Positions 22,262 through 31,150 of a DNA stretch of 32,281 bases are shown here, one piece after another. Under the pieces are notes generated by a model that ran no database searches, was not told where the DNA came from, and worked only from the letters and a program-made list of their open reading frames with translations. The translations under genes and the position numbers were made by a program. Numbering within the stretch: position 1 is the stretch's first letter; every line of letters begins with the position of its first letter. Source of the stretch: Bryobacterales bacterium (GTDB taxonomy: Bacteria; Acidobacteriota; Terriglobia; Bryobacterales; Bryobacteraceae); assembly GCA_947467395.1 (NCBI GenBank), contig CANIIC010000024.1, positions 1 to 32,281 of the forward strand. The letters run 5' to 3'.

Positions 22262-24262
22262 ATGCAACTCTGGCTCATACCAATTCTTCCGCTGTTGGGC
22301 TTCCTTATTAACGGGCTCTTCGGCAAGCGGCTTCCCAAAGCTGTGATCAACGCTGTCGCGGTCGGCAGCGTGTTCCTGGCCTTCCTCTGGGTCCTGAAAA
22401 CGTTGAGCGGCCTCGGCGCGTTCTCCGGCGGACTCGAGGAGACCTACTCGGAACACTACTTCACCTGGATCAAATCCGGTTCCCTCGATATCGGCGTGGA
22501 TTTCGCCGTCGATCGGCTCACCTCCATCATGCTGATGATCGTCACCGGCATCGGTACGCTCATCCATATCTACGCAACCGGTTACATGGCCGAAGAGAGC
22601 GGTTACTATCGCTTCTTCGCTTACCTGAACCTGTTCATGTTCTTCATGCTGACCCTGGTACTGGGCGGCAACTTCCTGCTCCTGTTCGTCGGCTGGGAAG
22701 GCGTGGGCTTGTGCAGCTACCTGCTGATCGGCTTCTACTTCTTAGAGAAGTTCGCCACCGACGCCGGCAACAAGGCGTTCATCGTGAACCGCATCGGTGA
22801 CTTCGGCCTCTCTCTTGCCGTGTTCCTGATCGCGATCAACTTCAACACACTCGACTTCGGCAAGGTCTTCGCCCAGGTCAAGACGATGCCGGTCGAAACG
22901 TCGCCCGGTCTGCTGACCGCCATCGCGCTGCTGCTCTTCGTCGGCGCCTGTGGTAAGTCGGCGCAGATTCCCCTGTACGTCTGGCTGCCGGACGCCATGG
23001 CCGGTCCGACCCCCGTGTCGGCCCTCATCCACGCGGCGACCATGGTCACCGCCGGCGTTTACATGGTTACCCGCAGTTCTTCGATCTACCTGCACTCCGC
23101 AGGCGCGCTCGATGTGGTCGCGGTGGTTGGTCTGGCCACAGCGTTCTTCGCCGCGACGGTCGGCCTGACGCAGTTCGATATCAAGAAGGTGTACGCGTAC
23201 TCGACCGTTTCGCAGCTCGGCTACATGTTCCTGGGCCTGGGCGTCGGCGCCTTCTCCGCCGGTATCTACCACGTCATGACGCACGCCTTCTTCAAGGCGC
23301 TGCTCTTCTTGGGCGCCGGTTCCGTGATTCACGGCTGCCATCACGAGCAGGACATGCGCAAGATGGGCGGCCTTCGCAAGTACATGCCGGTCACGATGGC
23401 GGTGTTGGCCTGCGCCACGCTCGCGATCGCCGGTGTGCCGTTCCTCTCCGGTGCGGCCAGTAAAGACATGATTCTCGAAGCGGCCTACGAACACGCCCCC
23501 TGGATGTACTGGGCGGGTGTCGTCACGGCCTGCATGACGGCCTTCTACTGCTCGCGTGCGTTCTTCATGACCTTCTTCGGCGAATATCGCGGCGCGGCCG
23601 CCGACGCCGGCCACGGTCATGGCCACGACAAGAAGAAGGACGATCACGGTCATGCGAAGAAGGATGATCACGGCCACAATGCTGGTCACGGTCACGATGC
23701 GCATGGCCACGACGATCACGGCCACGGTCATCACGGCGGTCTGCCGCACGAATCCCCGTGGGTAATGCTGGCTCCGCTGGTGGTTCTCGCAGCCCTCAGC
23801 TTGGGCGGCCACTACATCTTCAACGTGCCCCACATCCTGGAACCGCTATTCCCCATCCACGAAGGCGAGTCCGAAGCCTGGCTCGAAATCGTGGCGAGCG
23901 CAGCCGGTATCGGCGGCATCGCTCTGGCCTACGTCTTCTACGTGCTGGCCCCGGGGCTGCCCGACGGCATCGTGAGCACCTTCAGTGCTCCGTACCGCTG
24001 GATCTACAACAAGTACTTCGTCGACGAGCTGTATGATGCGGTCTTTGTCGAGCCCACCATCGACGGCTCGCGCAATCTGATGTGGCGCGTCGCTGACGTC
24101 CGCATCATCGACGGCATCGCCAACGGCACCGCAACCGTTGCCCAAGGTTTGGGCGGCATCTTGCGCCGCCTGCAGTCCGGTTACATTCGAAACTACGCCG
24201 CCTGGGTGGTGGCTGGAGCCATCGTCGTGATACTTTGGGTCGGCTTCGGAGGTGCGCGATGA
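22262..24262 (+). CDS. nuoL: NADH-quinone oxidoreductase subunit L with a histidine-rich loop
   Basis: NuoL (ND5) is the distal antiporter-like proton pump of complex I, with a long lateral helix at the C-terminus. In its 666 residues the key Glu146 lies in FVGWEGVGLCSYLL and Lys232 in GACGKSAQIPLYVWLPDAM. Residues 451-491 form a hydrophilic insertion with 15 histidines among Gly, Asp and Lys (HGHGHDKKK through HGHGHH), between two late membrane spans and followed by the usual PHESPWVM. A shorter His-containing loop exists at this place in other bacteria; this one is long. It may bind metal ions or be a spacer. Its stop overlaps the nuoM ATG (ATGA). Confidence 0.97.
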   Translation: MQLWLIPILPLLGFLINGLFGKRLPKAVINAVAVGSVFLAFLWVLKTLSGLGAFSGGLEETYSEHYFTWIKSGSLDIGVDFAVDRLTSIMLMIVTGIGTLIHIYATGYMAEESGYYRFFAYLNLFMFFMLTLVLGGNFLLLFVGWEGVGLCSYLLIGFYFLEKFATDAGNKAFIVNRIGDFGLSLAVFLIAINFNTLDFGKVFAQVKTMPVETSPGLLTAIALLLFVGACGKSAQIPLYVWLPDAMAGPTPVSALIHAATMVTAGVYMVTRSSSIYLHSAGALDVVAVVGLATAFFAATVGLTQFDIKKVYAYSTVSQLGYMFLGLGVGAFSAGIYHVMTHAFFKALLFLGAGSVIHGCHHEQDMRKMGGLRKYMPVTMAVLACATLAIAGVPFLSGAASKDMILEAAYEHAPWMYWAGVVTACMTAFYCSRAFFMTFFGEYRGAAADAGHGHGHDKKKDDHGHAKKDDHGHNAGHGHDAHGHDDHGHGHHGGLPHESPWVMLAPLVVLAALSLGGHYIFNVPHILEPLFPIHEGESEAWLEIVASAAGIGGIALAYVFYVLAPGLPDGIVSTFSAPYRWIYNKYFVDELYDAVFVEPTIDGSRNLMWRVADVRIIDGIANGTATVAQGLGGILRRLQSGYIRNYAAWVVAGAIVVILWVGFGGAR

Positions 24263-25794
24263 GTCTTCTAGACATCGTCCTCTTCCTCCCTCTGATCGGG
24301 TTCCTCGCGATCCTGATCCTGCCGAAGGAATCGAGCCGTATGACGGCCCTGATTCTCTCGCTCGGTATCTTTGTTCTCTCGCTGGGCCTGCTGTCGCCGT
24401 ATATGGGCGACGCGTCTCCCACCGGATGGCAATTCGTGAGCAACGTCTCGTGGATCACCTCCCCGGCGATTCGCTACCACGTTGGCCTCGATGGCCTCAC
24501 TCTGTGGCTGGTCCTGCTCTCCACGATGTTGACGCCGATTGCGGTGTTGATCTCCTGGAACTACATTGACCACCGTGTCAAAGAATACTTCGCCTTCCTG
24601 TTGCTGTTGGAATTCGGCGTCCTCGGCGTGTTCGTCGCGCTCGACATGTTCCTGTTCTACGTGTTCTGGGAACTGTCGCTGGTCCCGATGTACTTCCTGA
24701 TCGGCATCTGGGGTCACGATCGCCGCATCTACGCGGCAGTCAAGTTCTTCCTGTTCACCATGGCTGGCTCCGTACTGATGCTGGCCGCGATGATCTACCT
24801 CTATAACGCGGCGGGCACGTTTGATTACGTCGCCATCCAGAACATGGTGCAGACCGGTGCCCTGAAGTTCGACGGCCAAGTCGGTATGCTCCTGTTCCTG
24901 GCCTTCTTCATCGCCTTCGCGATCAAGGTTCCGCTGTTCCCGCTGCACACCTGGTTGCAGGACGCCCACGTCGAAGCGCCCACCGCCGGTTCCGTCATGC
25001 TGGCCTCGGTCATGCTCAAGATGGGTACCTACGGTCTGGTTCGCTTCTGTCTGACGTTGTTCCCGAACGCCGCGCGCGAAGCCGCTCCGGTGATCGGCGG
25101 TCTCGCGATCGTCGGTATCATCTACGGTGCGCTTTGCGCTTTGGTGCAGCCGAATATGAAGAAGCTGGTTGCCTATTCCTCGGTCAGCCACTTGGGCTTC
25201 GTGGTGTTGGGTGTGTTCAGCTTCACGCAGCAAGGCTTGGATGGCGCGGTTTACCAGATGCTGAATCACGGCGTCTCCACCGGCGCACTCTTCATCCTGG
25301 TCGGCTACCTCTATGAGCGCCGTCACTCGTTGGAAATTTCAGCCTACGGTGGCGTGGCGACTCCCGCTCCGAACCTGGCGATCGTCTTCCTCATCACGAC
25401 CTTCGCTTCTATCGGTCTGCCGGTCCTGAACAACTTCGTCGGTGAATACCTGGTTCTCCAGGGCGCGGCCAAAGCGAACTTTAGCTGGGTTGTCTTCGCC
25501 GCTCTTGGCGTCATCCTGGGTGCTTGCTACATGCTGTGGCTCTATCAGCGCACCTTCTACGGACGAGCTTCCGAATCTCTGGCGCATCACATGCCAGATC
25601 TCACCACCCGCGAGTGGGCGGCCATCGCTCCGCTGCTGATCCTGATGTTCTGGATGGGCTGCTACGCGCAGACCTTCCTGCCCGCCATCAGCGCGCAAAA
25701 CACCGCGATTCTCAATCAAATGAACCAAAATCGAGTGGAGCAAGCCGCCACACCGGCATTGCCTGCGGGAGCGGAGGTGCGCAATGCTCGCTAA
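24259..25794 (+). CDS. nuoM: NADH-quinone oxidoreductase subunit M
   Basis: NuoM (ND4) is the middle antiporter-like proton pump. From ATG 24259, whose ATGA overlaps the nuoL stop, it has 511 residues; an upstream in-frame ATG at 24235 would start inside nuoL and add nothing conserved. Key charged residues are Glu138 in FYVFWELSLVPMYF and Lys223 in FAIKVPLFPLHTWLQDAH. About 14 membrane spans are expected. The last ~20 residues are hydrophilic. It overlaps nuoN by 11 nt. Confidence 0.97.
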   Translation: MSLLDIVLFLPLIGFLAILILPKESSRMTALILSLGIFVLSLGLLSPYMGDASPTGWQFVSNVSWITSPAIRYHVGLDGLTLWLVLLSTMLTPIAVLISWNYIDHRVKEYFAFLLLLEFGVLGVFVALDMFLFYVFWELSLVPMYFLIGIWGHDRRIYAAVKFFLFTMAGSVLMLAAMIYLYNAAGTFDYVAIQNMVQTGALKFDGQVGMLLFLAFFIAFAIKVPLFPLHTWLQDAHVEAPTAGSVMLASVMLKMGTYGLVRFCLTLFPNAAREAAPVIGGLAIVGIIYGALCALVQPNMKKLVAYSSVSHLGFVVLGVFSFTQQGLDGAVYQMLNHGVSTGALFILVGYLYERRHSLEISAYGGVATPAPNLAIVFLITTFASIGLPVLNNFVGEYLVLQGAAKANFSWVVFAALGVILGACYMLWLYQRTFYGRASESLAHHMPDLTTREWAAIAPLLILMFWMGCYAQTFLPAISAQNTAILNQMNQNRVEQAATPALPAGAEVRNAR

Positions 25795-27232
25795 CTTCAT
25801 CCCCAGCGCCGCCGAATACGCGCGCTTCATGCCCGAGCTGATCCTGATTGTGGTCGGCACGCTGATCATGTTCCTCGAAGCGTTCCTCGAAGGGGAACGC
25901 AAGCCGATCCTCAGCATCCTCGCCGGTCTCGGCTTGGTTGCTGGCATCTTCGCCGCCCTGACCGCGCCGCAAGGCATGGCGTTCCAGGGCATGCTGGCTG
26001 TCGACGGCTTCGCGACCTTCTTCAGAGTCCTCGTGATGGCCGCCGGCCTGCTCGTTCTGCTCAGCTCCTCGGAGTATCTGCAGCGCGAAGGTCACGACAC
26101 CGGCGAGTTCTACGCTCTCGTTCTGTTCAGCATCGTGGGCCAGTGCATCATGGCCAGCGCGAATGAACTGATCATGATCTTCATCGGCCTCGAGATCTCC
26201 TCGATCGCGTCCTACATCCTGGCCGGCTACCTCCGCGACGATGCGCGCAACAACGAATCGGCGCTGAAGTACTTCTTGCTGGGTTCCTTCGCCACCGCCT
26301 TCCTGCTGTACGGTGTGGCCTGGATCTACGGCGCGACCGGTTCGACCAACCTGGCGACGATTCACAACGCGCTGCTCTCCGGTGCGAATTCCTCCACCCC
26401 GTTGATCAGCGTGGCGGCTGGTCTAATCTTCGTCGGTCTGGCCTTCAAGATCTCGGCTGCTCCCTTCCAAGGTTGGGCTCCCGACGTCTATCAGGGTGCT
26501 CCTGCTCCGGTCTCCGGCTTCCTGACCGTTGGCCCCAAGGCTGCGGCGTTCGCGGTTCTGATTCGCATCTTCGTGGATGCCTTCAGCTCGATCTCAGATC
26601 GCTGGCTTCCCGTCGTTTGGGGCTGCGCTCTGGCGACGATGCTGGTCGGCAACCTCGCCGCTCTGCTGCAATCGAACATCAAGCGCATGCTGGCCTACAG
26701 CTCGATCGCACACGCCGGCTACGTGCTGGTTGCGGTTTGCGCGAACTCCGGTACGGGTTCGGCCGCCGCGATGTTCTACCTGGCCGGTTACGCGTTCACC
26801 AACATCGGCGCCTTCGCCGTGGTTTCGCACTTCGCCCGCAAGGGTGAGAAGTATGTCGCCATCGAAGACTTCGCCGGTCTGTCTCAGCGTCAGCCGGGCA
26901 TGGCCGCGATGCTCACCATCTTCTTACTCAGTCTCATTGGTGTGCCTCTGACCGCTGGTTTCTTCGGCAAGTTCTACATCTTCAAGGCCGCCCTCGATTC
27001 GCATCTGGTGTGGCTGACGGTGTTGGGCCTGTTGAACAGCGCCATCGCCGCTTACTACTACCTGCGTATCCTGGTCGTGATGTACATGAAGGAACCGGGC
27101 GAATCGACGGAAACTCTGACTGCTCCTGGTCCGATGTTGACGCTCGCCATCTACGGCTCGGCCGTGATGACCCTGGTGCTCGGCATCCTGCCGGGTTGGG
27201 TGCTCGACTACGCCGTGAAGGCCGCGCAGTAG
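25784..27232 (+). CDS. nuoN: NADH-quinone oxidoreductase subunit N
   Basis: NuoN (ND2) is the antiporter-like proton pump nearest the quinone arm. The 482-residue protein has Glu137 in MIFIGLEISSIASYILAGY and a Lys in LAFKISAAPFQGWAPDVYQG, the expected proton-path residues. About 14 membrane spans are expected. It is the last gene of the operon: a hairpin terminator begins 24 nt after its stop. Confidence 0.97.
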   Translation: MLANFIPSAAEYARFMPELILIVVGTLIMFLEAFLEGERKPILSILAGLGLVAGIFAALTAPQGMAFQGMLAVDGFATFFRVLVMAAGLLVLLSSSEYLQREGHDTGEFYALVLFSIVGQCIMASANELIMIFIGLEISSIASYILAGYLRDDARNNESALKYFLLGSFATAFLLYGVAWIYGATGSTNLATIHNALLSGANSSTPLISVAAGLIFVGLAFKISAAPFQGWAPDVYQGAPAPVSGFLTVGPKAAAFAVLIRIFVDAFSSISDRWLPVVWGCALATMLVGNLAALLQSNIKRMLAYSSIAHAGYVLVAVCANSGTGSAAAMFYLAGYAFTNIGAFAVVSHFARKGEKYVAIEDFAGLSQRQPGMAAMLTIFLLSLIGVPLTAGFFGKFYIFKAALDSHLVWLTVLGLLNSAIAAYYYLRILVVMYMKEPGESTETLTAPGPMLTLAIYGSAVMTLVLGILPGWVLDYAVKAAQ

Positions 27233-27256
27233 TTCCAACGTAAATCAAAAAAGCGA

Positions 27257-27289
27257 AAGCCCGCCGTGACCGCAAGGTCCGGCGGGCTT
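27257..27289. terminator. Bidirectional terminator between nuoN and the cupin gene
   Basis: A 10-bp stem AAGCCCGCCG/CGGCGGGCTT continues, after a bulged T, with GACC/GGTC closed by a GCAA tetraloop. On the minus strand it is followed by TTCGCTTTTTTG, a good T-run for the cupin operon. On the plus strand only CGTGTTTTC follows, weaker but adequate for nuo. Confidence 0.85.
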
Positions 27290-27305
27290 CGTGTTTTCGG
27301 ACGAC

Positions 27306-27758
27306 TTACTTCTTATCGAGCTTCAGCAACAAGTAGCTGAGCTGCTTTCCTTCCGGCACGACCACCCAATGCGGCAATCCTGCCGGCACATGCACGATGT
27401 CGCCCGGGCCAATCTTCTTATCTGTCGATCCCGTCAGTCCTTTGCCGCGGACCTCTCCCGCGGTCGTCGGATGACCTTCGATCATCGCGCCACCAATCTT
27501 CAGCGTGGCCTCGCCTTCCGTCACGATCATGATGTCCGCAAGACGCTCGTGAATCTCTGACTCGCCCGTCTTATCGCGGCGCACAACAATGGCCGTGTAG
27601 CCGCTGAGGTTGCCGATCGGGCCACCCGCCATCCCGGTCGCATCCACCTTGGCAGCTTTCGCGCGATCGGTGATCTCCGACGCTTTCCACATCGAGAATC
27701 CAGTAGGGTCCTGCGCGAATAGCGCCAGGGCAGGGACGAAGACAAGCCAACGTTTCAT
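27306..27758 (-). CDS. Secreted small cupin protein
   Basis: The 150-residue protein has a signal peptide (MKRWLVFVPALALFAQ) and one cupin barrel at ~55-145. The two cupin motifs are SEIHERLADIMIVTEGEATLKIGG and GDIVHVPAGLPHWVVV; the histidines in IHE and LPHW are likely metal ligands. Substrate and activity are unknown; secreted single-domain cupins of this kind are common in Acidobacteriota. It is last in a minus-strand operon, 12 nt after the MFS transporter gene, and is followed by a strong terminator. Confidence 0.85.
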   Translation of the reverse strand: MKRWLVFVPALALFAQDPTGFSMWKASEITDRAKAAKVDATGMAGGPIGNLSGYTAIVVRRDKTGESEIHERLADIMIVTEGEATLKIGGAMIEGHPTTAGEVRGKGLTGSTDKKIGPGDIVHVPAGLPHWVVVPEGKQLSYLLLKLDKK

Positions 27759-27770
27759 GGGGCTATCGTA

Positions 27771-29060
27771 TCATTGCTGCTGCTTCAGCGGCTTGATCAA
27801 CAGCGTCAGCAGGAAACCCACCGCCAGCAACCCGGCGAGCATCTGCAACGGACTGTCGTAGATGTGGACCAAGCTCGCCCCCGGCGCCAAGCCCGCCTTC
27901 GCGCGTTTCGATAATTCAGTGATGATCACTGGACCCACCACCGCCGCCGCGCTCCAAGCCGTCAACGTTGCACCATGAATCGCGCCCACGTTCTCCGGCC
28001 CGAAGATATCGGCCAGGAATGCAGGGATCGTCGCGAAACCACCACCGTACATGCTCACGACCAGAAATAAGCTCGCTTCAAACGGAGTCAACGCGCCACT
28101 CGCCGCCAAGCCCGGAATCAAGAGGAACAACGCCACCTGCGTCACGAAAAACACCCGATACGTGTTGCGCCGGCCGATGTAATCCGATCCCGACGCCCAC
28201 AGAAACCGCCCGCCCGCATTGAAGATGCTGAGTAGCGAGACCACTGTGCCTGCTTGCAGCGCCGTCATCCCGAACAAATCCTGCATCATCGGCGATGCTT
28301 GCGCCAGGATGCCGATCCCCGCCGTCACGTTGATGAACAACATGCCCCACAGTAGGTAAAACTGCCGCGTTCGAATCGCCTGATTGCGAGAGACGCTTTG
28401 CGTCGCGATCATCGCATTCTGATGCTCCGGTGGATTCCATCCCTCCGGCTTCCAGCCCGCGGGCGGCCTCGACAACAACCGCGCGCCGATCAACATCACC
28501 ACCAGATACACGGCACCCATGATCAACACAGTATTCGCGACGCCCATGCTCTCAATGAACATCGCATTCAGCCGACCCGCGATAAACGCGCCGCCTCCGA
28601 AGCCCATGATCGCCATGCCCGTGGCCATCCCACGTCGATCCGGGAACCACTTCACCAGCGTGCTCACGGGAGCAATGTACCCCAGTCCGCACCCAATCCC
28701 GCCGATCACGCCCATCCCCAGGAACACCAGCACCGCCTGCTTCAGCGCCAGCCCCAGTCCACCAATCAACAACCCGCTGCCGAAGAATAACGCTGCAGCG
28801 GTGGCGGCGATTCGTGGGCCTCTGCGCTCTACCCACGGGCCGCCGAACGCCGCACTCAGCCCCAGCAAAACGAGGGCCGTCGAGTACGTTGCATAAGTTG
28901 GATTAAACCAGCCAACGTCGGCGAACAATTGCTGCATGGGGCGGTTGAAAGTGCTCCATGCATAGACACTGCCGATGCAAAGGTGGACCGCAACCGCTCC
29001 CAAGGGAATCAACCAGCGATTCACAACTGGGGTAGTCGGAGAAGAAGCGGTGGCAGCCAT
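27771..29060 (-). CDS. MFS transporter, oxalate/formate antiporter (OFA) family
   Basis: This 429-residue membrane protein with 12 expected spans has the OFA-type start NRWLIPLGAVAVHLCIGSVYAWSTF, the loop RRGPRIAATAAA, and DRRGMATGMAIMGFGGGAFI in the fifth-span region. OFA members exchange oxalate, formate or other monocarboxylates across the inner membrane; the substrate here cannot be assigned. It lies 10 nt after the M28 peptidase gene and 12 nt before the cupin gene, in one operon. No oxalate or formyl-CoA genes are nearby to support oxalate exchange. Confidence 0.88.
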   Translation of the reverse strand: MAATASSPTTPVVNRWLIPLGAVAVHLCIGSVYAWSTFNRPMQQLFADVGWFNPTYATYSTALVLLGLSAAFGGPWVERRGPRIAATAAALFFGSGLLIGGLGLALKQAVLVFLGMGVIGGIGCGLGYIAPVSTLVKWFPDRRGMATGMAIMGFGGGAFIAGRLNAMFIESMGVANTVLIMGAVYLVVMLIGARLLSRPPAGWKPEGWNPPEHQNAMIATQSVSRNQAIRTRQFYLLWGMLFINVTAGIGILAQASPMMQDLFGMTALQAGTVVSLLSIFNAGGRFLWASGSDYIGRRNTYRVFFVTQVALFLLIPGLAASGALTPFEASLFLVVSMYGGGFATIPAFLADIFGPENVGAIHGATLTAWSAAAVVGPVIITELSKRAKAGLAPGASLVHIYDSPLQMLAGLLAVGFLLTLLIKPLKQQQ

Positions 29061-29070
29061 CCACCAAATT

Positions 29071-31149
29071 CTAGCGAGTTTCGAGCAGCAACTGTGTAGC
29101 AGCTTCGATCTGAGCTGTCGCGGCTTTCAGCGTTCCGGCCAAGCGCTGTGCCTGCTCGTTCGCTTCTGCCCAGCGCTGACCTTCCAGTGCCTCGCGCACG
29201 CCCGGCAACGTCTTGGCCGTGTAGCCCGTCAGCATGCCCGGCGCGTAGAGTTGATTCCGATACCACTCGCGCCCCGGCAGTCCGTCATTCAACACGAACG
29301 CCTGCTCCACTGCTTGGATCACTTGATTCGCGCGCGTCGTCACCGCGCCTCGCTTCACCGCCATCGCGTATGCCACTTCGAACTCGCGGCCCGCGACATT
29401 CAATCGCCCAGCCTGCAGCATCAACTCGCGGAAATCGATGTTCGAGCCCGCGGGAACCTGCGACCGAACTTCTTCCACCTGCCGGCTCACTGTCTGCGCC
29501 AGCGACTGATAGTCGAAGGGCAGGGCATCGGCATTCGCCAGCCGCAGAATCGCCAGCGTCATCACCTGCGTCAGCGCCACCGCATACTTGCGGTCCGTAT
29601 CTGAATACAGGTCGAAGAAGCGAATCGTATCGTAGTTCGAATGATACTGCCCCGGTAATGCGCCAAAGCCGAGGTTCAAGCTGGCGATGCCCAGATGGTG
29701 CAGGAAGCCCACATAGTCCGAACCCGACCCCAGTGCACCCAACGGCAACTCCGGAACCTGCTGCCCCGGCCTCACTCCGCCGGAGATCGTCTGCAAGATA
29801 CTGGTGCCGGTGTGCGGATCTTCGGTATCGCGGAACACTTCATCCAGGAACCGGTCCAACGACGACGAACCGCCCGCGCTCATCATGCCGGAGCCGTTCG
29901 AGTCCGTGTTCAAATACACTGCGTTGCCCTTACGCAATTCGTCGGCGTGCTTCTCCACCCACTCCGTCGAACCCAGCAGCCCGAACTCCTCGCCATCCCA
30001 CAGCGCGAGTTCAATCGTGCGCTTCGGCTGCCATCCATCCTTGACCAGCAGCGACAACACCCGCGCCGTTTCCATTACCACAGCCGACCCGCTCACCGGA
30101 TCGCTCGCGCCATTCACCCACGCATCATGATGATTGCCGTAGATCACCGAGCCTTCATCTTTCGAGGAACCCGGGATCGTCGCGATCACGTTGTACAGCG
30201 GCTTGTTCGTCCAATCGAAATCCACGCTCAGGTGCGCGCTCACCGCGCTCGGTCCCAAGTGATACGTGATCGGCAACGCGCCGCGCCACGGTTCCGGAGC
30301 CAGCGGACCCTGTAATTTTTCGAGCAGCGGCTCCGCGTCCGTCCACGAAATCGGCAGTACCGGGATCTTCAAAATCGTCGCAGCCTCGGAACGATCCAGC
30401 CGCTTGGCTCCCGGCTCCGACGCCCAGCCCGGCGTCAACGGATCGCCCGTGTACAGCGCCATGTCCATCACGCTGCCGCGTTGCGCGCCCTGCGCTGGCC
30501 GCATCGGACCATCCGGATACGGATTGTCGACAAAGAACCCATCGTCGCGCGGATCGGAATAAATCAGGCAACCCAACGCTCCGCGATCCTGCGCCAACTT
30601 CGGCTTCAGCCCGCGCCACGCGCGGCCATACCGCGCGATCACGATCTTGCCGCGCACACTCACGCCCTGACTCTCCAGGAACGCGTAATCTTCCGGCGTG
30701 CCGTAGTTCACATACACCAGCGGAGCCGTCACATCGCCCGAAGCCGCGTACGCGTTGTACGTCGGGATCTGCCCGTGATCCGCGGTGTCCGCATCTTCCG
30801 TCACTACAGGCTCTGTCAGGGACGCCTTGAACCCAGGGATCTCCAACAGCCGAGTAGTCGGGTACGGCAGCAGCGCTTCGAACGTTTCGATGCGCGTGGT
30901 CAGTCCCCACTCGCGAAACTGTTGCGCTGCGTAATCAGCCACCTGCTTCGAACCGGGCGACCCGGCGACATGCGGCGTGCGCGCCATGCGCTCCATGTAG
31001 AGCTTCAGCAAATGCGGGGAGGGAAGGGACTTCGCCGCCTGCTCGCGCTTCTGCTCGATCGCTTGCGAGGCTTCGTTAAACCCGCGAATCGGCGCTTGAG
31101 CCCACATCGGCAGCGCAACGGTGAGGACGAGCAGGCCGCGGGTCAGCAT
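29071..31149 (-). CDS. M28 family metallopeptidase, glutamate carboxypeptidase II type
   Basis: The 692-residue exported peptidase would remove C-terminal residues such as glutamate from peptides in the periplasm or outside the cell. It has a signal peptide (~1-18, ending WAQA), a PA domain (~140-210), the M28 zinc domain (~315-520) and a C-terminal helical dimerisation domain. The zinc site is complete: His340 in GNHHDAW, Asp350 in GASDPVSG, Glu387/388 in WDGEEFGLLGS, Asp416 in NTDSNGSG and His503 in YHSNYDT. Length matches glutamate carboxypeptidase II relatives. It begins 1 nt after the DsbD-like gene's stop, so the two are co-transcribed. Confidence 0.93.
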   Translation of the reverse strand: MLTRGLLVLTVALPMWAQAPIRGFNEASQAIEQKREQAAKSLPSPHLLKLYMERMARTPHVAGSPGSKQVADYAAQQFREWGLTTRIETFEALLPYPTTRLLEIPGFKASLTEPVVTEDADTADHGQIPTYNAYAASGDVTAPLVYVNYGTPEDYAFLESQGVSVRGKIVIARYGRAWRGLKPKLAQDRGALGCLIYSDPRDDGFFVDNPYPDGPMRPAQGAQRGSVMDMALYTGDPLTPGWASEPGAKRLDRSEAATILKIPVLPISWTDAEPLLEKLQGPLAPEPWRGALPITYHLGPSAVSAHLSVDFDWTNKPLYNVIATIPGSSKDEGSVIYGNHHDAWVNGASDPVSGSAVVMETARVLSLLVKDGWQPKRTIELALWDGEEFGLLGSTEWVEKHADELRKGNAVYLNTDSNGSGMMSAGGSSSLDRFLDEVFRDTEDPHTGTSILQTISGGVRPGQQVPELPLGALGSGSDYVGFLHHLGIASLNLGFGALPGQYHSNYDTIRFFDLYSDTDRKYAVALTQVMTLAILRLANADALPFDYQSLAQTVSRQVEEVRSQVPAGSNIDFRELMLQAGRLNVAGREFEVAYAMAVKRGAVTTRANQVIQAVEQAFVLNDGLPGREWYRNQLYAPGMLTGYTAKTLPGVREALEGQRWAEANEQAQRLAGTLKAATAQIEAATQLLLETR

Positions 31150-31150
31150 G

